The notes under the pieces were generated by a model. That model saw nothing but the letters and a program-made list of their open reading frames with translations, was not told the origin of the DNA and searched no databases. DNA of 64,000 nt. Origin: Singulisphaera sp045290345. Lineage in GTDB: Bacteria; Planctomycetota; Planctomycetia; Isosphaerales; Isosphaeraceae. Position numbers and translations under genes: made by a program. Of this stretch, positions 17,092 through 26,434 are shown in pieces; position 1 is the first letter of the stretch; each line of letters opens with the position of its first letter. The stretch is from positions 4,526,001 through 4,590,000 of the forward strand of contig NZ_CP155447.1 of assembly GCF_045290345.1 (NCBI RefSeq), written 5' to 3'.

Positions 17092-18633
17092 TTATTGACG
17101 CTGGGGCGCGACATCGCCGTAGGGCCAGGGCTTGCCTTTGAAAAGGGGCCGACGGTTCGGCGCGGGAGCTACGCCCGGTTTGAGCTGCTTGGCCAGGTCG
17201 ATTCCTGCGTCACGCATCTGGGTGCCGCCGGTGATCTCGAGGTTGCTGTAGCTGGTCAACCGGGTTTCATACCCGCCTCCGTGCTCGTCGAACGCGTCTT
17301 CCGTCGGCACGTAGCCGACGCAACCGTTGGCCAGCGAGACGGGAAACGTGAACGGGAATCCGCTCCCCTTCTTGATCTCGAGCCCGTAGCGGCAAAAGTA
17401 CTCCGCGGGTGTCGTGACAAAGACAGCGGGGCCCACTTGAACCACCTGCACCTCCACTTCGGCCGCCGGCTCCTTCTTGAGCAGGGCGTCGAGCATCAAC
17501 GTTTCCTTGGCGAAGGTCCAGTCCGTCGGATCGGCCTTCGACTTGTCGCCTTCCACCAGGGCCAGGCTGGCTTTCACCCGCTCCGGCGAGGGCACGCGAC
17601 GCTTGATGTCCCACACCTTGGTTTTGGAGGCGATCGGGGTCAGAATGCCCGGTTCCATGGAGAGCAAGGTCTTCAAAGCCTCAGCGCCAACCTTACCACC
17701 GACAATCTGCGCCCAGCGATCTCCGACCGGGTAGACGAACGGACTCTGGTTGTCGACCTGGGTGACATCCCCCGAAGCCCCGGCCAGGAACACGACCACG
17801 CAGTCCTTGCCGTAGTACCCTTGAATCACCTTCTCCAGGTAATAGATGTAATTGGCCGAGATCCCGCCCGGACTCGTCGTTGCGTGACAGGCGAAGTTGA
17901 CAACACAACCGAGAAGCTTGCTCGGATCCTTGGCATCCCAGGCGCCGATCACGCCAACCTCGGGGTCAACCGGACCGGCCGGCTTGACGATCTCCGGGTT
18001 ACCCAGCCCGGGATGGGTGACCGAGCGACCATTACGCATCAGGAAACGTCGATTAAAGGCAACCTTGTCCTCCACCCCATTCCCGACGGCAGCGCGGGCC
18101 TCGACGCGGTGGTCATGCGCATCGCAAATCACGTCGATCAGCGCTTGCTCCACCTTGGCCAAATAGGTTGGGTTGGCAATGGTTGATTGGTTATAGGCAA
18201 GATCCTGAACGAGCGGTGACGCGTGATCGAACTCCCCGGGAAGGAGCCAACCGCAAGGGCCCGACGAGTGCGAATGTGAGGCTCCGATCAGAATTGCCTC
18301 CGCGGGAATTCCGGTCTTCTCTTGAACCGCCTTGCGAACCTTCTGGACGGTATCCCGGCGAATCCCGAGCGCGTCGATTCCCACGATGGCCACCTTCGAC
18401 TGGCCATCATCAAAGACAGAGGCACGGACCTTGCAGGGATCATGGACCGTTTTGTGGTACGACTTGCCGTAACCACCAGGTGCCTCCATGCCGACGTCGG
18501 GCGTGATGTCCTTCTCGGCAAAGCCCGACTTAAAGACGGGAGCCGCCGGGGCCTTCTCCGGTTCGGCGGCGATGCCCGCCGAAGCCAGCAACATCAGGTT
18601 CAGCGTCAGTGCGCGGGTCGTGATCAATCTCAT
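17092..18633 (-). CDS. Neutral/alkaline ceramidase N-terminal domain protein, secreted
   Basis: Homologous to the catalytic N-terminal domain of neutral ceramidases, zinc amidases. Typical blocks are FAEKDITPDVG, a zinc-type motif ILIGASHSHSSGP, a second His block NFACHATTSPGG and the FLAGASGDVTQVD motif. A signal peptide covers residues 1-22. At 513 residues it lacks most of the C-terminal immunoglobulin-like domain of full ceramidases. In planctomycetes such proteins are abundant and may act on other amides or sugars. Its start overlaps the stop of the upstream PVC dehydrogenase gene by 4 bases, so the two are translated together. Confidence 0.88.
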   Translation of the reverse strand: MRLITTRALTLNLMLLASAGIAAEPEKAPAAPVFKSGFAEKDITPDVGMEAPGGYGKSYHKTVHDPCKVRASVFDDGQSKVAIVGIDALGIRRDTVQKVRKAVQEKTGIPAEAILIGASHSHSSGPCGWLLPGEFDHASPLVQDLAYNQSTIANPTYLAKVEQALIDVICDAHDHRVEARAAVGNGVEDKVAFNRRFLMRNGRSVTHPGLGNPEIVKPAGPVDPEVGVIGAWDAKDPSKLLGCVVNFACHATTSPGGISANYIYYLEKVIQGYYGKDCVVVFLAGASGDVTQVDNQSPFVYPVGDRWAQIVGGKVGAEALKTLLSMEPGILTPIASKTKVWDIKRRVPSPERVKASLALVEGDKSKADPTDWTFAKETLMLDALLKKEPAAEVEVQVVQVGPAVFVTTPAEYFCRYGLEIKKGSGFPFTFPVSLANGCVGYVPTEDAFDEHGGGYETRLTSYSNLEITGGTQMRDAGIDLAKQLKPGVAPAPNRRPLFKGKPWPYGDVAPQRQ

Positions 18634-21600
18634 CGTGCGGGTTCCTCTTTGGGACGATCGAGCGCGCCTTCACCCTTGAGATAAGCCAGCAGGTCGGCGA
18701 ACTCCTGCTTCGAGATGTTCTTTTCCAAGCCTTGGGGCATCAGCGACTGCTTGCTGGCCGCGAGTTCCTCCACCTCGGTGCGAAGGATCGTATCTTCCTT
18801 GCCCAGAGGTTGGCGGAGCGTCAGACTCGTCGGCGTCTCCGACGCAATCAGGCCAGTCAAGACTCGACCGTCCTTGGTCGCGACGGTGTAGGCTGCGAAC
18901 CCTTGGGTGATCTCATGATCCGGTACAAGGATGTGCAACAGAATCGCCGGCTTCTCCTGGTTGCGAATTCCGAACAGGTCGGGGCCGACGGTCGATCCCT
19001 CGCGGTCCAGGCGATGGCACGAGGCACACTCGCGACGGAAGACGACCTGGCCCTTGACGGGGTCGGAGGTCAAGCTCACGACGTCCTTGAACTCGTCGTA
19101 AACCTTCGCCCGATCCCCGGCTACCGCTCCAAAGATCGCATTCGCTCGCTCGCGGATCTTTGGATCTCGACTTTGAGTGAGCTGTCGGCGCCGAAGGGCG
19201 TCAATGACCCCCGAGGAGACACGCCCCGACTCCAACGCATTCAAGAGACCCGGAATATGCTGCGACTGTGAGATCAAGGCGGATAAGACTTCATCACGAA
19301 CCGCCGGGGAAAACGAAGCGAAGCGGCCGGGTTCCAGAAGGGCTTCCGCGACGCGATCATCACGTTGCACGCCGAGTGCTCGGACCGCCGCCACCTGGAT
19401 CTCCCTGGAATCTTGGCGGGCGAGCAACGCCAGCAAGGTCTCACCCCCTTGGGCGAAGTCGGCGAAGGCAAGCAGCCCCACCGCAGCCGCTCTTTCCTCG
19501 ACGGGCCTGGCCTGATCCAGGGCCGCTTCGTTCATGGCGGCCACAAGCTTGCGGGCCGCGCCCTCCGACGCCTGATTTTCGGGATCGTGACCGATGACCG
19601 AATCGAGGATGCTGCCCGTTTGCCCCCCCTTGAGACGACCTCGCCCCGCTTCGCAAAGGCCTGTGAGTAGGGCAGCCTGCTCGGCCGGGGAGAAACTCGA
19701 TTGATCCGCGAGAATCGGGCGGATCAAACCGGGCCATGCCTCCGTCGGCTGGCTGTCGCCGAGCAATCGACCGAATTCCTTCAGGAGCTCGGGCGCCGGT
19801 GGGCTGCTGTCCCGGGGTCGTTGTTGCAGCGCGGTCAGAAAGAGGGTTTCGCGACCGGACAAGGAACTGAAAACGACAGCCCTGAGCCAACGGTCCGACC
19901 CATCACGGACCGCGATTCGAGCCAGGGCCTGAGCGATCGCGGGAGCCTCCTCGGTGGGAGCCTTCCCGGCCGAAATTTCGCCCAGGGTAATCGCGGTCTG
20001 GAATCGGACGCGCGGGTCTTTGTCGTCTGCACACGGCAAGATATCGGCAAGCCATTCCTGATGCTTCGAGAGCCGAGTCTCGACGAGCTTGAGGGCGTGC
20101 TCCCGAACCGGGGCCGCTCGGTGTTTGAGAAGCGGCCGCAACGTCTCATCAGTGAGCGCGTTGAACGCTTCGAGGAGATGGAGGGCATGAACAACCGCAA
20201 CCGGATCGGCCTCGGAGTTGGCGAGGATCGCGCGAAGGGGTTCGACGGCCTCCTGATCTTTGCGCTCCAGGAGCAGGCGATGGGCGGTGTCTCGCCGCCA
20301 GCCGACTTGAGTGCGAAGCGTGTCGCAGAGTTCCTTGGTCGTTGCGTTGGCGAGAGTGACCTTGCGTCGCGCCTTCAATTGGTCGGGACTGAGATCATCG
20401 CGGACGACCCGCCAGATCCGCCCCATGCCTTTGCCCCCCTCAAAGTCGGTTCGCTTGCGAATCTCGACCGGCAAGTAGTCGGGATGCTCGATCGTCTTGC
20501 GGTACATGTCGCAAACGTAGAGAGCGCCGTCGGGACCACTGGCCAGGAAGACCGGCCGGCACCAGTTATCGCGACTCGCGAGGAACTCAGCCCCTTTGAT
20601 CGCGGGGTACGCGGCGAAAGTGGCCCCTTGCGGGTCAAGGCGATCGACGTGAACCAGGTTGCCGGTTGGGTCGCACGAGAAGACCAGGCCTCGGTAGGCA
20701 TCGGGCAGTCCGTCCCCTCGGAAGACGGTCACCGCACAGGCCGCCGTGAACGTTCCGGCATGGGAATCGGCGGTGGTGACATTGCGGCTGATCGGGAAGA
20801 GTTTCGCCGCCGCGCCATGCCCTCTGAGCGGTTCGGCCACGGTCTCGGCCGGGCAGTTTTGAACCGTTCCGGAAAACGCGAGATGCGGATTGCGTCGGAG
20901 CGTCTTCGACGAAAGCACCACATGCTGCACCTGCACTCGGTTGTAGCAGATGAAGCGACGACCGAACTCGTCGAACGTGATCCCGAATTGCGACCCGCCG
21001 TCGGCGGCTTCGCCGGACGTTCCGTCGGGACGGAATCGGAAGTCCGTGCGGCTCAGAGAGACCGAATCCGAATCCGGGACCGAAGGGGCGTGAACCTTTC
21101 CTCCTTGCAAACCACTCGTCACATAGACCCAGTTGTCAATGGAGAGTGTGGGATGGCTGACCCGGAGCTGGGTGGACCCTTTCGTGTCGAACCCGGTGAA
21201 CAGGACGCGCCGCTCGTCGGCCTTACCGTCGCCGTCCGTATCGCGCAAGTAGAGTACCTCCGGCGCACACGTCACGATCAGGCCACCGCGCCACGGTAGA
21301 ACCCCGTTGGGATACGTGAGGCCCTCGGCGAACTCCGAGCGCATATCCATCGTGCCGTCGCCGTCGGTATCTTCCAGGAGCGCGATGCGGCCAATTGCGG
21401 GACGGCCCTCGCCGGGTCCCGTCGGATAGCCGCGATTCTCGGCCACGTAGAGGCGTCCTCCCTCGTCGAAGGCCATCGCCACCGGACTCGCAATCAAAGG
21501 CTCGCTGGCGACCAATTCTACCCGCAGACCAGGCTGCGACTGGAACGATTGCCGCGCCTGCTCCGGTGAGAGTGGTCCTTCGGGCGGTGGAGTGGCCGCC

Positions 21601-21761
21601 TCCGGTTTCGCACTTTCCTTGGGGTCTTGCGCCATCACGGCAACACCCAAGCAAAGCGCGATAATCAGTGCCAGCGAGGCGTTCAACTTCGAGAGGCCGA
21701 GTTTGTTCAAAACACGCCAACGCCGCGGCGTCGGTGTTTCGAGATGGACACCAATGGTCAT
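18630..21761 (-). CDS. PVC-type heme-binding dehydrogenase with HEAT repeats and cytochrome c domain
   Basis: Large secreted redox protein of about 1,043 residues. A signal peptide covers about 20-45. The N-terminal six-bladed propeller-like domain typical of TIGR02604 proteins includes YVAENRGYP, EDTDGDGTMD and LRDTDGDGKAD. HEAT-like helical repeats fill the middle, and a C-terminal cytochrome c domain has heme motif CASCH followed by the distal Met segment (SLMPQGLE). It probably oxidises sugars or alcohols outside the cytoplasm and passes electrons to heme. The ATG at 21761 was chosen for GGAG 8 bases upstream. The downstream ceramidase-like gene overlaps by ATGA. Confidence 0.92.
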   Translation of the reverse strand: MTIGVHLETPTPRRWRVLNKLGLSKLNASLALIIALCLGVAVMAQDPKESAKPEAATPPPEGPLSPEQARQSFQSQPGLRVELVASEPLIASPVAMAFDEGGRLYVAENRGYPTGPGEGRPAIGRIALLEDTDGDGTMDMRSEFAEGLTYPNGVLPWRGGLIVTCAPEVLYLRDTDGDGKADERRVLFTGFDTKGSTQLRVSHPTLSIDNWVYVTSGLQGGKVHAPSVPDSDSVSLSRTDFRFRPDGTSGEAADGGSQFGITFDEFGRRFICYNRVQVQHVVLSSKTLRRNPHLAFSGTVQNCPAETVAEPLRGHGAAAKLFPISRNVTTADSHAGTFTAACAVTVFRGDGLPDAYRGLVFSCDPTGNLVHVDRLDPQGATFAAYPAIKGAEFLASRDNWCRPVFLASGPDGALYVCDMYRKTIEHPDYLPVEIRKRTDFEGGKGMGRIWRVVRDDLSPDQLKARRKVTLANATTKELCDTLRTQVGWRRDTAHRLLLERKDQEAVEPLRAILANSEADPVAVVHALHLLEAFNALTDETLRPLLKHRAAPVREHALKLVETRLSKHQEWLADILPCADDKDPRVRFQTAITLGEISAGKAPTEEAPAIAQALARIAVRDGSDRWLRAVVFSSLSGRETLFLTALQQRPRDSSPPAPELLKEFGRLLGDSQPTEAWPGLIRPILADQSSFSPAEQAALLTGLCEAGRGRLKGGQTGSILDSVIGHDPENQASEGAARKLVAAMNEAALDQARPVEERAAAVGLLAFADFAQGGETLLALLARQDSREIQVAAVRALGVQRDDRVAEALLEPGRFASFSPAVRDEVLSALISQSQHIPGLLNALESGRVSSGVIDALRRRQLTQSRDPKIRERANAIFGAVAGDRAKVYDEFKDVVSLTSDPVKGQVVFRRECASCHRLDREGSTVGPDLFGIRNQEKPAILLHILVPDHEITQGFAAYTVATKDGRVLTGLIASETPTSLTLRQPLGKEDTILRTEVEELAASKQSLMPQGLEKNISKQEFADLLAYLKGEGALDRPKEEPAR

Positions 21762-22232
21762 CCAGGATGCTCCCGTGCAAGTGGAGAAAGGAGGATTAGC
21801 AGATCGATCGGGAGAAGGCGGGGCTGCGACTCTAGCATCGTATCGAGCAAGAGTTGGCCTGGGCAAGCGACTTATCGACTGAGATCCGATGGAAGGCGGG
21901 ACTCAGCCAAAGCCTCGTCGTTTCGAGTGCGTCCCCCCCTCTTTGATTCGAAAGGGAGCTCGACCACCATTGGAAGAGAAATGATCACCGTTGACTGGCT
22001 TGAATTGGAAACCAAAGGAAGTCAGGTTGCCACGGGCTCGGAGCACGGAACCCGTGGCACGCGGCGAACCATTACTAGTTACGAAGCAACGATCGCTTGT
22101 CCGTTGATCGAAATTGACCCAAAACCAGGCAGGGTGTCCCTGAGACGTTCGCCTCGAGACTCGCCCCCGACGCCGCTCACGCGTTCTCCACACGACCGCA
22201 TGGGTCAGTCGAGAACGGCGAGAGGCCAAAGA
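21762..22232. other. Intergenic region carrying a REP-like hairpin
   Basis: A 471-base gap between two minus-strand genes. It holds the hairpin at 22028-22059 and presumably the promoter of the PVC dehydrogenase. No coding frame with convincing composition was found. Confidence 0.45.
22028..22059. repeat. REP-like inverted repeat
   Basis: Perfect 9-bp arms TGCCACGGG (22028-22036) and CCCGTGGCA (22051-22059) flank a 14-base loop. It resembles the inverted repeat at 13457-13497 in arm sequence and spacing, which suggests a dispersed family. It lies downstream of the DUF1080 gene and may end its transcript. Confidence 0.7.
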
Positions 22233-23606
22233 TCAAGGAAGTTCTCGGATCTTGATATCCTTGAATTCAACAGGCGACCCTTCGGATTCGAGGCAGAGAT
22301 GCCCCTCGGCAGGCACGGCCCCGGTGCCCCCCGAAACCTCCTCACCGTTCACCCAGAGGCGGACCTCACCATTGATGGCCCGAACGTAGTAGTGATTCCA
22401 CTCGCCGAACCCCTTGCTAAGGTTCTTCCTGGGAAAGCTACGCGAACCGTTGGGCGAGAGCGGGGGAAACGGCGTCAGTTTGGATGTCCCAACCTGAAAG
22501 ATATCCCCATTGGTTGAGAAGAAGGTTCCATCCTTGCCGGTCTGCTTCTTATAGAGGTCGAAATATCCGTGGTCGAGCATCTGTACTTCAATCCCACCAC
22601 TCGGAAGTGTGTTGGGCTTGATCCCCTCCAGGGCCGCTTTCGGAGCCCAGACGAAGATGCCGGAGTTCCCGCCCGAGCGATGATGTTTCCAACTCGCAAC
22701 GAGTTCAAAATTCCGGTACTCCTTCACGCTCCGGGTGACGCCGATCGGCTTGCCGGTGCAAAACACCCCGCCATCCTTCCAGGTCCAGGTGTCCGGGTCG
22801 CAGTTGACGTGGGCGAAGTCAGCTTCGCCCAGCGTCGTCCAGCCTGGCCCTGTCCCGTCCAGGAACGCTTTGGGAGGGCTGGACGGTGCTTCTGTGGCCG
22901 GCAAATCCTGGATCCGAATGTTGCGCCAGCGGACTTCCATGGTCTCGGTCTTGTCGCCCACGCCGTGAACCTGGAGCGCGATGAAGCCGGTCGGAGTCAT
23001 TGAATCCGTCAAGTCGGCGGCCGGCACTCCGTTGAGCCAGGTCTTGATCGAGTCACCCTTGGCTTCGATCCGGAACGTATTCCACTCGTTGTGCTTGAAG
23101 GCTTTCCGAGCCGGTTCGTTCTGCTCGAGATTGTTCAGCCAGCCTCGACGGGCTTCGTCGTAGATTCCCCCGGTCCAGGCGCGGGGCTCGGGGTCGATTT
23201 CCACCTGGTAGCCGTGGACTCGACCCGCTGGAATTTTCAGCACCTTATCGCCAACTTTGAGTTCCTGATTCACATCGTTGCAATGACTGCGAATCTGAAT
23301 CCCTGAGTTGAGTCCATCCTGAACTTTGAATTCCAGTTCGAGGATGAAATTCGCGTGGTAACTCGTGGTGCAGAGGAACGAGTTTCCCGTCTTGGGGACC
23401 GTGGTCCCGACAATCTCACCGTTGTCGACCTGGTAGTTCGCCTTCCCCCCCTGCTGAACCCAACCCGCCAGGCTCTTGCCGTTGAAAAGGTCGACCCACT
23501 TCTCGTTCGAGGGCTCGTCGGCCCGGCCGCTTGTACCGATACCGAGTACGCCGAGCATCGCAATCGCCACGGCCAGCGGGCCAATTGGTCTCGAGAAATT
23601 CCGCAC
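22233..23606 (-). CDS. Secreted protein with two DUF1080 (3-keto-disaccharide hydrolase) domains
   Basis: Two concanavalin-like DUF1080 domains in tandem. The first spans about residues 30-235 (opening WVDLFNGKSLAGWVQQGGK), the second about 250-457 (opening GWTTLGEADFAHV, with SGGNSGIFVWAP). A signal peptide covers about 5-29. Some DUF1080 enzymes cleave 3-keto-glycosides; others may only bind sugars. The start is a GTG with AGGAA 7 bases upstream; upstream in-frame TTG is less likely. An esterase-like gene ends 60 bases upstream on the same strand, so both are probably one transcript. Confidence 0.9.
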   Translation of the reverse strand: MRNFSRPIGPLAVAIAMLGVLGIGTSGRADEPSNEKWVDLFNGKSLAGWVQQGGKANYQVDNGEIVGTTVPKTGNSFLCTTSYHANFILELEFKVQDGLNSGIQIRSHCNDVNQELKVGDKVLKIPAGRVHGYQVEIDPEPRAWTGGIYDEARRGWLNNLEQNEPARKAFKHNEWNTFRIEAKGDSIKTWLNGVPAADLTDSMTPTGFIALQVHGVGDKTETMEVRWRNIRIQDLPATEAPSSPPKAFLDGTGPGWTTLGEADFAHVNCDPDTWTWKDGGVFCTGKPIGVTRSVKEYRNFELVASWKHHRSGGNSGIFVWAPKAALEGIKPNTLPSGGIEVQMLDHGYFDLYKKQTGKDGTFFSTNGDIFQVGTSKLTPFPPLSPNGSRSFPRKNLSKGFGEWNHYYVRAINGEVRLWVNGEEVSGGTGAVPAEGHLCLESEGSPVEFKDIKIRELP

Positions 23607-23666
23607 GTGTCGTTCCTTTCCAGGGGAGAGGGAATTGATCCCATCACTTGATGATTTCAAGTTTCT

Positions 23667-24575
23667 TCAATTCGCGGGTTTGAGAATCCCGGCCGAGTTC
23701 ATCCAGGCCTCGGCTCGAAGGGGCCAGGACGACACGAGGTCTTTGGAGGGACGCAGCCCATAGCCGTGCCCACCGCGCGGGTAGAGGTGCATTTCGACCG
23801 GCACTTTCGCCTGCTTTAACGCCAGGTAATAGACGATGCTCGATTCCACCCGTACGCCATCGTCCTCGGTCTGCACAAGAAACGTCGGCGGCGTTTTCGC
23901 ATCAACCTTCACGGGAGGAGCGAGCGTATCCTCCTTCGTCGCCAGGTAGGCCGGATAGACCAGGATGGAGAAATTCGGACGGGCACTGACCCGATCGGCA
24001 TCATCCCCAAGGTCATACGACTGCCGCACCGAGTCGGTGCTCAGCAGGGCGGCCAAATGGCCGCCGGCCGAGAATCCGAGGACGCCGATCCGATCAGGGT
24101 CGATCTTCCATTCCTGGGCTCGATGCCGGATCAGGCGAAGCGCTCGCTGCGCGTCCTGGATTGGCGCTTCATGCCTTTCACGTCCATCGTGGGCTGGAAC
24201 GCGATACTTCAAGACGACGGCGGTCACCCCCAGCGTGTTGAGCCAGTCTGCAACCTCGGTTCCCTCTTTGTTGTAGGCAAGAATCTTGTAGGCCCCGCCG
24301 GGGCAGATCAAGACGGCCGCGCCGTTGTCCTTTTCCGGCTTGGGCCGGTAGACCGTGATCGTGGGCCGTGTCACGTTGGTGATCCGGATCGTCGAATCGC
24401 CCGGTTTGAGCGGTTGCTGCTCCTCGCGATCGAGGTCGCGACTCTCTCCGGGCGCACCGGCCGGCCAGAGGAGAATCGGCTCCGCGGTCTTCGCCTCTTC
24501 GGCCCGGGTGGCAAGAGGGAAGAGCACGAGCAGCGCGGTTGCAAAGAGTCCGTAACAGCGCAACGAATGACACAT
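23667..24575 (-). CDS. Secreted alpha/beta hydrolase (esterase/BD-FAE-like)
   Basis: Exported carbohydrate-esterase-like hydrolase of 302 residues. A signal peptide covers residues 1-25 (LLVLFPLATRAEE). The oxyanion region is AVLICPGGAY. The nucleophile elbow is VLGFSAGGHLA, the acid is in VQTEDDGVRV, and the catalytic His in RGGHGYGL. Related enzymes deacetylate xylan or cleave aryl esters. It is followed by the double DUF1080 gene, which fits a role in polysaccharide breakdown. The start ATG has GAGGAA about 9 bases upstream. Confidence 0.9.
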   Translation of the reverse strand: MCHSLRCYGLFATALLVLFPLATRAEEAKTAEPILLWPAGAPGESRDLDREEQQPLKPGDSTIRITNVTRPTITVYRPKPEKDNGAAVLICPGGAYKILAYNKEGTEVADWLNTLGVTAVVLKYRVPAHDGRERHEAPIQDAQRALRLIRHRAQEWKIDPDRIGVLGFSAGGHLAALLSTDSVRQSYDLGDDADRVSARPNFSILVYPAYLATKEDTLAPPVKVDAKTPPTFLVQTEDDGVRVESSIVYYLALKQAKVPVEMHLYPRGGHGYGLRPSKDLVSSWPLRAEAWMNSAGILKPAN

Positions 24576-24972
24576 CGGTGTTGTTCCTCGGCCCTACGGA
24601 ACGGCCTGAATCAGGCGGACCCGGGACGATCAGAGGCTGGGGGGCATGGCATCGCAGGCGTACGATCCGAACGAGGGGGCAACGCCCACCCGCTCCGGGA
24701 AGGTTCTTCGTCCGCTTGTTTTCCCATCGATCCAGGGAAAACGCAAGAGTCGAGATTCTTCGGCTGGTCCTAATTCGCCGGCGTCGGACGAACTGCTCCG
24801 CTGCCGATCGAACGACTCAGCCAACGTCGCCCCACGGGATCCCAGTCTCCCCAGAGAACGCCCAGGCGGGCGATCGAGAGGTCGATCACCGGCGGGCCAC
24901 CTGCCGGATTTCCATCGAGCGAGATTCGACGGGCCGCCCCGGGAGGCGAGGCGGCGCACCGGCCAATTCTTC
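24576..24972. other. Intergenic region, small hairpin only
   Basis: A 397-base gap between two minus-strand genes. It contains a short inverted repeat GCCTGA-a-TCAGGC near 24605-24618 and otherwise nothing recognisable. Open frames here have no plausible start or family resemblance. Confidence 0.35.
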
Positions 24973-26391
24973 TCAGGCGAGGATCTCATCCACGACACGG
25001 CCGTGAACGTCGGTAAGTCGGAAGTTGCGGCCACTATAGCGGTAGGTCAATTGCTCGTGGTTGAGTCCGAGCAAGTGCAGGATGGTGGCATGAAGATCGT
25101 GCATGTGGACCCGATCTTCGACGGCCATGTGTCCGAGTTCATCCGTGGCGCCAAAAGCGAAGCCGGGCTTGACCCCAGCGCCGGCCAGCCAGACCGTGAA
25201 ACCATCCGGATTATGATCCCGGCCCGTTCCCTTCGCTTGCGCGTAAGGGGTTCGACCAAATTCGCTCCCCCACCAGACGAGGGTATCGTCGAGCAGGCCC
25301 CGACGCTTCAGGTCGGCCAGCAGGCCGGCGATCGGTCGATCCACGTTCTTGGCATGGATGGCGTGCTGAGGCATGTTTGAGTGTTGATCCCAGGCCGGGT
25401 TGGCCGTGCTGTCACCGTAGGTCACCTGGATGAATCGGACCCCGGATTCACAGAGTCGGCGGGCCATCAAGCATTGCCGACCGAAGTTGTCGGTCGATGA
25501 CTGCCCGATTCCATAGAGATCCAAGGTTTCCTGTGACTCACCCTTGGTGTCGAGTACGCCTGGAGCATTGTTCTGCATCCGCCAGCCCAACTCGTAGGAG
25601 GCGATAATGGCCTCGACCTCCGAGTCACCCGGACTTCGGCCAAGTTGCTCGGCATTCAACTCTCGGAGCAGGTCGAACTGCCGGCGTTGATCGGCCGGCG
25701 AGAGAAGCGCATTCCCGAGGTTGCGGATCGTGGCCTGCTCGGCCGAAGCCCCTGCTCGACCAAGTGCCGTCCCTTGATACATCGCGGGGAGAAACGCATT
25801 CCCATAATTCCGGGCTCCACCGTTTCCCGCCGAAGGGCCGATGGAGACGAATCCGGGGAGATTTTCATTCTCGGAGCCGAGCCCATAGAGAACCCAAGAA
25901 CCCATTGAGGGGCGGACCACGTTCGCGGCGCCGCAGTGCAGAAAGAGGGTCGCCGGCCCGTGGGCCACCCCCTCGGTGTGCATCGAGTGGATGAAGCACA
26001 GATCATCCACGTGCGCGTTGGTCTCAGGAAAGAGTTCGGAGGCCCACCGCCCGCTCTGACCGTGCTGGGCGAACTTCCACAACGGTTTCATAACGCTTTG
26101 AGGCGTGCCGCGCTTGCCGGTATTGGCCAGGATACGGGCATCGTCAAAGGCCAGGCTCTTGCCGTCGTTCTTCTCGAGGCTCGGTTTATAGTCGTAGGAA
26201 TCGACCTGACTGACCCCGCCTTGCATGAACAGGAAGATCATCCGCTTGGCGCGAGGCACGAAGTGCGGAATCCGAGGGGCAAGCGGGTTGAGCGACGCCG
26301 CGGCAGCTCGCTCCGCGGCAAGACCTGCCAGGGCCAGGTAGCCGAACCCACAGGCAGAGTTGCGGAGCATCTCGCGACGGCTGATCGGCAT
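24973..26391 (-). CDS. DUF1501 protein, Tat-type leader
   Basis: Planctomycete DUF1501 protein, related to the alkaline phosphatase/sulfatase superfamily, of about 472 residues. Biochemical role unknown. The leader has a twin-arginine-like motif (SRREMLRNSACGFGYLALAG). Conserved blocks include FLFMQGGVSQVDSYDYKP, the HSMHTEGVAHGPA segment, and WWGSEFGRTPYAQ with GRDHNPDGFTVWLAGAGVK. The ATG at 26391 was preferred over an in-frame TTG at 26427 because it opens directly onto the Tat motif. The DUF1549/DUF1553 partner ends 43 bases upstream, the usual gene order of this pair. Confidence 0.9.
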   Translation of the reverse strand: MPISRREMLRNSACGFGYLALAGLAAERAAAASLNPLAPRIPHFVPRAKRMIFLFMQGGVSQVDSYDYKPSLEKNDGKSLAFDDARILANTGKRGTPQSVMKPLWKFAQHGQSGRWASELFPETNAHVDDLCFIHSMHTEGVAHGPATLFLHCGAANVVRPSMGSWVLYGLGSENENLPGFVSIGPSAGNGGARNYGNAFLPAMYQGTALGRAGASAEQATIRNLGNALLSPADQRRQFDLLRELNAEQLGRSPGDSEVEAIIASYELGWRMQNNAPGVLDTKGESQETLDLYGIGQSSTDNFGRQCLMARRLCESGVRFIQVTYGDSTANPAWDQHSNMPQHAIHAKNVDRPIAGLLADLKRRGLLDDTLVWWGSEFGRTPYAQAKGTGRDHNPDGFTVWLAGAGVKPGFAFGATDELGHMAVEDRVHMHDLHATILHLLGLNHEQLTYRYSGRNFRLTDVHGRVVDEILA

Positions 26392-26434
26392 ATCCACGTC
26401 ATCCACCTCCAACGGCCGATGGAGCAAGACTTGA

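Noticed and set aside
19701..21299. Long open frame (532 codons) antisense to the PVC dehydrogenase
   Set aside because: Such frames are common opposite GC-rich genes. Its Arg/Gly-rich product matches no family, and the minus-strand gene has clear domains.
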